Of a stretch of DNA of 28,850 bases, positions 23,248-28,850 are shown in pieces. The notes beneath the pieces were generated by a model. That model made no database searches. It was given only the letters and a program-made list of their open reading frames with translations, and was not told the DNA's origin. The stretch's first letter is position 1; each line of letters opens with the position of its first letter. The position numbers and the translations under genes were made by a program. This DNA is from CALFCE01 sp964411665 (GTDB lineage Bacteria > Pseudomonadota > Gammaproteobacteria > Granulosicoccales > Granulosicoccaceae): NCBI GenBank assembly GCA_964411665.1, contig CAYPMR010000053.1, forward strand, positions 1 to 28,850. The letters run 5' to 3'.

Positions 23248-25329
23248 ATGAGTAGTGATTCAGTGCGGATCGGTGTAGACATCGGTGGTACGTTTACCGA
23301 TGTGGTGCTCGAGACCGCAGAAGGGGATCGTTACTCCACCAAGGTGCTGACAACCTACAATGCACCGGAAGATGCCATACTTGACGGCCTTGCCGATGTT
23401 TGCCACAAGGCCTCGAAAGATCCGTCGGTAGCTGCCCAAATCGTCCATGGTACAACCCTCGCGACCAATGCATTGATAGAGCGTCGCGGTGCAAAAACTG
23501 CTTTGATCACAACACAGGGTTTTCGTGATGTGATTGAGATGCGTACTGAAAGTCGATTCGAACAATATGATCTAAATCTTGTGCTGCCAGATCCTTTGTT
23601 GCCAAGACAGCGACGTTATACCCTTGAAGAGCGAGTCGCGGCTAATGGCGATGTGCTTATACCATTGCAGCGATCCGCTATTGAAGCCCTGGCAGATGAG
23701 TTGGCAGGTGCTGGCTATGAAAGTATTGCGGTGGGCCTGCTGCATTCCTACGCCAATCCGGCGCATGAGCGACTGGTGCGGGATGTTCTCGCTGAGCGTT
23801 TACCTGATGTGCTGGTGTCACTGTCTTCTGATGTGTCTCCCCAGATGCGTGAATACGAGCGTTTTAATACAACCATCGCCAATGCCTATATTCAGCCCTT
23901 GATGAAAACCTATCTGGATCGTTTACTAGGGCGATTGCAGCAGGCGGGTTTCGATTGCCCGGTATTTCTCATGCATTCCGGCGGCGGGATTATTTCAATA
24001 ACAGATGCGGCAGCTTTCCCCGTGCGTTTGGTTGAAAGTGGTCCTGCCGGAGGTGCTGTATTTGCTGCAGACATCGCAGCACGGCATGGGTTGGAGAAGG
24101 TCTTGAGTTTTGATATGGGCGGTACAACGGCGAAGATCTGTCTGATCAGAGACTACACACCAAAAACGGCACGGGTCTTTGAAGTTGCTCGCTCCTACCG
24201 CTTTAAAAAAGGTTCAGGCATGCCTGTGTCCATTCCAGTTATCGATATGGTGGAAATTGGTGCCGGAGGTGGTTCCATTGCGCATGTGGATTCGATGCGA
24301 CAAATACGGGTTGGACCTGAAAGTGCCGGTTCCGAACCGGGACCTGCCTGTTATGGCGCGGGTGGTGTGCGCCCGGCGGTTACCGATGCAGATTTGGTAC
24401 TGGGGAAGCTTGATGCAGATAACTTCGCTGGTGGTTCGATCAAATTACATCTTGATAAATCTGCACTGGCACTGCAATCGTCATTGGGCGAAAAGCTCGA
24501 TATGGATGCTGAAACAGCAGCCTTCGGTGTTGCTGAAGTCGTTGATGAAAACATGGCCAATGCGGCGCGTGTTCATGCAGTTGAAAATGGTGAAGATTTG
24601 TCTGAATACACCATGATTGCGTTTGGTGGCGCAGCCCCCTTGCATGCCGGGCGCTTGTGCGAGAAGTTGGGTATCGATCGTTTACTGGTGCCACCCGGTG
24701 CAGGCGTTGGATCGGCTATCGGATTTTTGCGTGCACCTTTTAGCTTCGAGGCAACTCGCAGTATATACATGCGCTTGTCAGAGTTCGACGCTGACCGCGC
24801 CGCTGGACTCTTCCGAGAACTTGAATCCGAAGCTTCAGGCTTTGTCCGTTCCTGTGATGCAACTGCCGAGATATTGGCTGAATATAAAGTCTATATGCGT
24901 TACTCAGGTCAGGGTTGGGAGATTCCAGTGACGCTGACTGTTGCTGACGCAACCACAGCCAATGAACAGAGGTTCAAAGAGCTGTTTATAAAAAATTATG
25001 TTGCTCTGTTTGGGCGTGCTGTTGAAGGTTTGGATATAGAAATTACTGTCTGGGCAGTCAATGCAACAACGCCGCCCCAGGAGCGCAAGCCAGTGGCAGC
25101 TGTTAAAGCCACAGGCAGTGCACAAGCCGACGGCGAGCGCGATTTGTTTGACCCGGCGCTAGGCAAGGCAGTGACAGGTCCTGTAATCGATAGAGAATCG
25201 TTGACGTCTGGTCAAACTATCGCAGGGCCTGCGGTGATTGTCGAAGATGAAACAACGATCATTCTACCGAGCAGTCGAAAGGGAATTAGCACTGCTGATG
25301 GTTGTATAGACATCAACATTGCCAAATAA
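23248..25329 (+). CDS. hyuA: Hydantoinase/oxoprolinase subunit A
   Basis: A 693-residue protein of the hydantoinase A/acetone carboxylase beta/5-oxoprolinase family. The N-terminal ATPase strand reads GVDIGGTFTD (9-18), the second phosphate loop FDMGGTTAK lies at about 289-297, and AFGGAAPLHAG lies at ~457. Together with the B subunit it catalyses ATP-dependent ring opening of cyclic amides (5-oxoproline, N-methylhydantoin) in the cytoplasm; related pairs carboxylate ketones. Full family length. Subunit B follows after 15 bases. The substrate is not readable. The association with an HpaI-type aldolase suggests that the product is a keto- or hydroxy-acid precursor. Confidence 0.93.
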   Translation: MSSDSVRIGVDIGGTFTDVVLETAEGDRYSTKVLTTYNAPEDAILDGLADVCHKASKDPSVAAQIVHGTTLATNALIERRGAKTALITTQGFRDVIEMRTESRFEQYDLNLVLPDPLLPRQRRYTLEERVAANGDVLIPLQRSAIEALADELAGAGYESIAVGLLHSYANPAHERLVRDVLAERLPDVLVSLSSDVSPQMREYERFNTTIANAYIQPLMKTYLDRLLGRLQQAGFDCPVFLMHSGGGIISITDAAAFPVRLVESGPAGGAVFAADIAARHGLEKVLSFDMGGTTAKICLIRDYTPKTARVFEVARSYRFKKGSGMPVSIPVIDMVEIGAGGGSIAHVDSMRQIRVGPESAGSEPGPACYGAGGVRPAVTDADLVLGKLDADNFAGGSIKLHLDKSALALQSSLGEKLDMDAETAAFGVAEVVDENMANAARVHAVENGEDLSEYTMIAFGGAAPLHAGRLCEKLGIDRLLVPPGAGVGSAIGFLRAPFSFEATRSIYMRLSEFDADRAAGLFRELESEASGFVRSCDATAEILAEYKVYMRYSGQGWEIPVTLTVADATTANEQRFKELFIKNYVALFGRAVEGLDIEITVWAVNATTPPQERKPVAAVKATGSAQADGERDLFDPALGKAVTGPVIDRESLTSGQTIAGPAVIVEDETTIILPSSRKGISTADGCIDINIAK

Positions 25330-25344
25330 AGAGACGCACAGACT

Positions 25345-27048
25345 ATGGCAAGTACGATATCCAATCAGGTTATGTGGAACCGTCTGATATCAGTGGTTGA
25401 AGAGCAGGCGCAGGCACTTATAAGAACTGCATTTTCGACGTCTGTGCGTGAGGCGGGTGATCTATCTGCAGGCGTATATGATCTCGAAGGTCGTATGCTT
25501 GCGCAGGCAGTAACCGGAACGCCCGGCCATGTGAATGCGATGGCTGATGCCGTCGCACATTTTATCCGGGAGATCGGGCGTGAAAATATTTTCGAACAGG
25601 ACGTCTACATCACCAATGATCCCTGGAAAGGAACAGGTCACAGACATGACATTACTATAGTGTCTCCAGCGTTTCATCTTGGCGAACATGTTGGTTTCTT
25701 TGCTTGCACAGCGCACGTCACCGATATTGGCGGGCGTGGTTTTGGTGCTGATGCCAATAGCGTTTTTGAAGAGGGGCTTGGCATACCGATCATGAAATTT
25801 GCCGAGCGTGGCGATGTCGATCAGACATTGGTCAGAATGATTCGTGAAAATGTACGCGAGCCTGATCAGCTAGTAGGAGATGTTTATGCGCTGGCGACTT
25901 GTAACGAAGTTGGTCAGCGGCGCCTTGTTGAAATGATGACAGAGTTTGGTCTAACTGATCTTGCTGAAGTGGCTGAATTTATTCTGGATAATTCTCGCCG
26001 GGCAACGATCGAAGCGATACAGGCTTTATCGGGAGGTTCCGCTACAGGTGAGATGACCATCGACGGATTTGAAACGCCAATCACACTCAAGGTCAAACTG
26101 GATATAGAAGACGAACGAATTCTGTGTGATTTTGATGGCAGTTCGAAGCTTGATAAAAAAGGTATAAACGTACCTCTGGTCTACACCAAAGCCTATGCCT
26201 GCTACGCATTGAAGTGTGCAATCGCACCAGAAATTCCTAACAATGCCGCATCATTGGCTCCGTTTGAAATATCTGCACCCGAGGGCAGTATTGTTAATGC
26301 GCCACCGCCTGCGCCCGTAGCGTTGCGACACATCATTGGCCATATGGTGCCCGATACAGTTTACGATGCACTGGATAAAATTCTTCCCGGTACAGTACCC
26401 GCTGAAGGTGCTGGTAGTTTGTGTAACTTTCAGGTTTCACTACGTCCTCGTACCGATGAAGCAGCGCCTGAACATGCACGCCGTTCAGAAGTGTTGGCGT
26501 TTAACTCAGGTGGTTCGGGTGCACGCCCTGAATTAGATGGTATGAGTGCAACAGCCTTTCCGTCTGGCGTCATGACAATGCCGGCCGAAGCGACTGAACA
26601 TGCGGGACCGGTCATTATCTGGCGTAAGGAATTACGCCCTGATTCCGGCGGTGCAGGCAAACAGCGTGGTGGTCTGGGACAACACATGGAGGTTGGAGCC
26701 ACTGACGGTCATGAATTTGATTTCTCTGCGATGCTCGATCGCGTTGATCATCCTGCGCGTGGCAGGCGTGGTGGTCTTGAGGGCCATCCAACAACGATAG
26801 CGCGATCAGATGGCGAGGCGATGCAGGGAAAGGGAAAACAATTTGTACCGCACGGTGAAAAGGTCATTATGGGTTTTCCAGGTGGCGCAGGTTATGGTGA
26901 TCCGGCATCACGTGATCGTGATGCAGTACGCCGAGATTTATTACAGGGCTACATATCCGTTGATGTTGCGCGAGATATTTATGGTCTATCCGCGTCTGAC
27001 ATTGAAAATGTTCTGCAGATGCAAAAAACAGGTGAGGTAATGAACTGA
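25345..27048 (+). CDS. hyuB: Hydantoinase/oxoprolinase subunit B
   Basis: A 567-residue partner of the preceding subunit. It has the family start SVVEEQAQALIRTAFSTSVR followed by EAGDLSAGVYD, TNDPWKGTGH, a central 'LCDFDGSS' region, HIIGHMVPDTVYDAL and the C-terminal RGGLEGHPT and GFPGGAGYGDP segments, all typical of HyuB/oxoprolinase C-terminal domains. The length is normal. Its TGA overlaps the next ATG by one base, so the aldolase is translationally coupled. Confidence 0.93.
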   Translation: MASTISNQVMWNRLISVVEEQAQALIRTAFSTSVREAGDLSAGVYDLEGRMLAQAVTGTPGHVNAMADAVAHFIREIGRENIFEQDVYITNDPWKGTGHRHDITIVSPAFHLGEHVGFFACTAHVTDIGGRGFGADANSVFEEGLGIPIMKFAERGDVDQTLVRMIRENVREPDQLVGDVYALATCNEVGQRRLVEMMTEFGLTDLAEVAEFILDNSRRATIEAIQALSGGSATGEMTIDGFETPITLKVKLDIEDERILCDFDGSSKLDKKGINVPLVYTKAYACYALKCAIAPEIPNNAASLAPFEISAPEGSIVNAPPPAPVALRHIIGHMVPDTVYDALDKILPGTVPAEGAGSLCNFQVSLRPRTDEAAPEHARRSEVLAFNSGGSGARPELDGMSATAFPSGVMTMPAEATEHAGPVIIWRKELRPDSGGAGKQRGGLGQHMEVGATDGHEFDFSAMLDRVDHPARGRRGGLEGHPTTIARSDGEAMQGKGKQFVPHGEKVIMGFPGGAGYGDPASRDRDAVRRDLLQGYISVDVARDIYGLSASDIENVLQMQKTGEVMN

Positions 27049-27827
27049 TGAAACTCGAAGAAAACACATTCAAGAGTGGATTGAAGAAGGGCAGTAAACA
27101 AAACCAGGTCGGTTTATGGATCAGTATGTGTCAGGGGATGGCGGCAGAGGCGATTGGCTGGGCGGGGTTCGACTGGGCACTGATCGATATGGAACACGCG
27201 CCGAATGATTTATCCATTGTCACGTCACAGTTGCAAGCACTTGCGTCAACCGGTACGCCTGCATTAGTGCGCCCACCGTGGAACGAGCCGGTCATCGTTA
27301 AACGTTTGTTGGATATAGGTGCACGTTCATTGTTATTTCCGATGGTACAAACACCAGAGGAGGCTGCCCAAGCGGTTGCCGCCTGTCGGTATCCACCTAA
27401 AGGTATACGTGGTGTTGCCGGTACGATGCGAGCTAATCGATTCGGTCGTTATTCAGATTACTTCGAACGTATCGATGATGAAATTGCTGTATTGGTACAG
27501 GTAGAGACTGTCTCAGCTGTTGCCAGCGCCAGTGAGATAGCTGCGGTTGATGGTGTGGATGGAATTTTCTTTGGGCCTGCAGATATCGGTGCTGATCTCG
27601 GCAAGCTCGGTAAACCGATGGATCCTGCTGTGTGGGAACTGGTTGAGCCTGTTGCTAAAAAGCTAATCGCAGATGGCGTTGCAGTCGGCACACTGGTGTC
27701 GGACTCAACATTTGCCACACAACTTTTAAAAGACGGTTACAACTTTGTCGCCTGTGGTACTGATATGGGACTGTTAAATAAGAGTGCGGATAATTTGCTG
27801 GCGGATATGAGGGATAAGCTTTCTTGA
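27048..27827 (+). CDS. HpcH/HpaI-family class II aldolase
   Basis: A 259-residue TIM-barrel aldolase. Catalytic and metal residues are in place: H50 in DMEHAPND, R75 in LVRPPW, E153 in QVETVSA and D179 in FFGPADIG (equivalents of HpaI H45, R70, E149, D175). The family splits 4-hydroxy-2-oxo acids to pyruvate plus an aldehyde or semialdehyde (HpaI, GarL, RhmA). The loop after the RYPPKGIRGV motif reads AGTMRANRF instead of the common 'G.ALARASR', so the substrate may differ from HpaI. It is coupled to hyuB by a TGATG overlap, which places it in the same pathway, cleaving a downstream product. A 9-bp stem-loop follows its stop. Confidence 0.92.
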   Translation: MKLEENTFKSGLKKGSKQNQVGLWISMCQGMAAEAIGWAGFDWALIDMEHAPNDLSIVTSQLQALASTGTPALVRPPWNEPVIVKRLLDIGARSLLFPMVQTPEEAAQAVAACRYPPKGIRGVAGTMRANRFGRYSDYFERIDDEIAVLVQVETVSAVASASEIAAVDGVDGIFFGPADIGADLGKLGKPMDPAVWELVEPVAKKLIADGVAVGTLVSDSTFATQLLKDGYNFVACGTDMGLLNKSADNLLADMRDKLS

Positions 27828-27847
27828 ATACCAAATAACTTATCCCT
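27810..27847 (+). terminator. Stem-loop at the end of the hyuAB-aldolase operon
   Basis: AGGGATAAG (27810-27818) and CTTATCCCT (27839-27847) are perfect 9-bp complements around a 20-base loop that contains the aldolase stop codon. No T-tract follows, so mRNA end protection or weak termination is more likely than strong intrinsic termination. Confidence 0.4.
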
Positions 27848-27915
27848 AAAAGGCGACGTGAGCAGGAGGGGAGAGAAATTCGGTAGTAAAATGCAGTATT
27901 TCGTAGCCTAATACA

Positions 27916-27957
27916 TTGACCTGGTACGGACAATGTATATATATTTGTATATACAAA
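27916..27957 (+). promoter_or_regulatory. brnTA promoter with overlapping palindromic operator
   Basis: TTGACC at 27916-27921 is a good -35. An AT run supplies a -10 (TATATA at 27938-27943 with 16-base spacing, or TATATT at 27940-27945 with 18). Overlapping the downstream edge is a perfect 14-bp palindrome, TTTGTATATACAAA (27944-27957), eight bases before the toxin start. BrnA antitoxins repress their own operon, so this is the probable operator. Confidence 0.65.
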
Positions 27958-27964
27958 AGGATTT

Positions 27965-28246
27965 GTGAGCTTGTACGAATGGGATAATCGCAAGGATGCC
28001 GATAATCTGATCAAGCATGGTTTGAGCTTTTCAGATGTAGAAAGTGTGTTTGAGGGTGACACATTAACTTTCGAGGACACTCGGTTTGATTACGGTGAGC
28101 CGCGATTTATAACATTCGGTTTGTTGGTCAATCGCCTAGTGGTAATTGCTCATACATCTCGGGACAACAAGATTCGAATTATTTCAATGAGAAAGGGAAA
28201 CAAGCGTGAGCAGGAAATCTATAAAAAGCGACTTAAAACGAATTGA
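27965..28246 (+). CDS. brnT: BrnT-family toxin (ribonuclease)
   Basis: A 93-residue toxin. The family opening is clear: YEWDNRKDADNLIKHGLSFSDVESVF, here residues ~4-29, then DYGEPRFITFG, VVIAHTS and IRIISMRKGNKREQEIY with the basic C-terminal end. BrnT is a RelE-fold ribonuclease that stops growth by cutting RNA and is neutralised by BrnA. The GTG at 27965 has AGGA only three bases before it. A TTG at 27971, nine bases from the same AGGA, would begin at YEWD as many BrnT proteins do and may be the true start. It overlaps the antitoxin by 41 bases, the usual toxin-first order. Confidence 0.93.
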   Translation: MSLYEWDNRKDADNLIKHGLSFSDVESVFEGDTLTFEDTRFDYGEPRFITFGLLVNRLVVIAHTSRDNKIRIISMRKGNKREQEIYKKRLKTN

Positions 28247-28472
28247 TGCGACGGATGATAAGGATATCGATTACAGCGATATTCCTGAATTTGATGAAGA
28301 GTTCCTACAGGCAGTTGAGGCTAAAATATCTACTGGAAAAAAACAGATCGCGCTTAGGGTAGATACCGATGTCTTGGAATGGATGAAATCGCAAGGGAAA
28401 GGTTACCAAAGCCGAATCAATGCAGTTTTGCGTGCGTATTACGAAGCCCATAAAGATCGCCCCGGAAATTAG
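28206..28472 (+). CDS. brnA: BrnA-family antitoxin
   Basis: An 88-residue antitoxin. The acidic N-terminal half (DATDDKDIDYSDIPEFDEEF) is the toxin-binding arm pattern of BrnA. The C-terminal half (KQIALRVDTDVLEWMKSQGK, then GYQSRINAVLRAYYEA) is the ribbon-helix-helix DNA-binding domain, which would bind the palindrome upstream of brnT. Start is GTG 28206 with AAGGGA upstream inside the toxin gene, so expression is coupled. Both genes are full length and probably functional. Confidence 0.92.
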   Translation: MSRKSIKSDLKRIDATDDKDIDYSDIPEFDEEFLQAVEAKISTGKKQIALRVDTDVLEWMKSQGKGYQSRINAVLRAYYEAHKDRPGN

Positions 28473-28509
28473 AAGTATTTTAATTTTAATCGCTTAAATA
28501 GTTATCAGC

Positions 28510-28535
28510 AAAATTCACCAATAAAATTCACCAGT
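28510..28535. repeat. 13-bp tandem duplication at a gene end
   Basis: AAAATTCACCAAT (28510-28522) is followed directly by AAAATTCACCAGT (28523-28535), 12 of 13 bases identical. The second copy includes the stop codon of the minus-strand dehydrogenase gene. This is probably a slippage duplication. Confidence 0.6.
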
Positions 28536-28850
28536 AACTACGCGAACTTGCGAACACATTCGTAACATCAATCAGGTTCGAATCTCTCGGCGCATTTCCA
28601 ATTGCGCGCTTTTGTCTGAAGGCTGATTCAGCCAACTGATCAGTTTGTTCTTCACTAAAACCTAACTCAGCTAATCCACTTGGTCCTGCAGTGGTTTTCA
28701 TTAACGAGATCAAGCGCTCAGCCAGTACCTCACCACTTTCCTTTGGTGTTGCGTCAGTGGTTTTATGATCAAGGAAGGATGCGGCTTCTAAATGTCGTTC
28801 CGGTGTGGCCTCTGCTGTATAACGAAACACGGATGGTGCTAATACCATGA
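28528..28850 (-). CDS. C-terminal end of an iron-dependent alcohol dehydrogenase / hydroxyacid-oxoacid transhydrogenase (N-terminus outside window)
   Basis: About 107 residues are visible and the frame is open at the window edge, so the gene continues beyond 28850; the ATG at 28848 is internal. The sequence SVFRYTAEATPERHLEAASF followed later by GPSGLAELGFSEEQTDQLAESA and RAIGNAPRD matches the helical C-terminal domain of group III iron-containing dehydrogenases of the ADHFE1/HOT type. Those enzymes couple oxidation of 4-hydroxybutyrate to reduction of 2-oxoglutarate. The metal-binding residues lie outside the visible part, so activity cannot be judged. Confidence 0.8.
   Translation of the reverse strand, partial: MVLAPSVFRYTAEATPERHLEAASFLDHKTTDATPKESGEVLAERLISLMKTTAGPSGLAELGFSEEQTDQLAESAFRQKRAIGNAPRDSNLIDVTNVFASSRSYW

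Overview
The window looks like a chromosomal stretch from a moderate-GC, free-living proteobacterium, most likely a marine gammaproteobacterium. This rests on gene content (TAXI-type TRAP transport, a Pot-type ABC importer, hydantoinase A/B, PaaK, a YiaD-like lipoprotein) and on codon and protein style, not on a marker gene. I saw no rRNA, tRNA, transposase, integrase or CRISPR array. About 24 protein genes are supported. Two are cut by the window edges: the first at its 5' end, and the last on the minus strand at its N-terminus.

Region 1 (1-871): the tail of an acidic, low-complexity protein whose C-terminus resembles the end of some anti-sigma factors. It is followed by a structured intergenic stretch with a strong Shine-Dalgarno sequence, a possible 23-codon ORF and several hairpins. 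Region 2 (872-9468, all minus strand): a TAXI-TRAP transport operon (binding protein, fused permease with DUF3394-like tail, universal stress protein) lies directly downstream of a second operon. That operon encodes another TAXI binding protein, a double-PAS histidine kinase and a FixJ/NarL-type response regulator, with the binding protein and kinase overlapping by four bases. I read it as a three-component ligand sensor that probably controls the transporter. Candidate operators lie in the 366-base gap between the two operons.

Region 3 (9735-19383): a complete PotABCD-like ABC importer on the minus strand is divergent from a tight plus-strand operon: BtpA/SgcQ-like TIM barrel, non-canonical phosphoribosyltransferase, PuuE-like polysaccharide-deacetylase-fold amidohydrolase. 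Convergent to it is a minus-strand pair, a type-III-like glutamine synthetase and a MetX-like alpha/beta hydrolase, preceded by a small DUF1127-like gene. The importer/BtpA/PRTase/deacetylase set looks like an uptake-and-processing pathway for a nitrogenous, possibly nucleobase-like or cyclic-amide compound. I do not recognise it as a described pathway. The 410-base divergent promoter region carries 10-bp-phased repeats between the arms of an inverted repeat.

Region 4 (19686-23139): a stand-alone phenylacetate-CoA ligase, an OmpA-domain glycine-zipper lipoprotein and a serine hydrolase of the class C beta-lactamase fold. Region 5 (23248-27847): a hydantoinase A/B pair translationally linked to an HpcH/HpaI aldolase and divergent from the serine hydrolase. 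Region 6 (27916-28850): a brnTA toxin-antitoxin module with a well-formed promoter overlapped by a 14-bp palindrome, then the C-terminal end of an iron-dependent alcohol dehydrogenase / hydroxyacid-oxoacid transhydrogenase.

Overall this is a catabolic and transport-rich region built around uptake and opening of small nitrogenous and carboxylic compounds. The substrates cannot be fixed from sequence alone.
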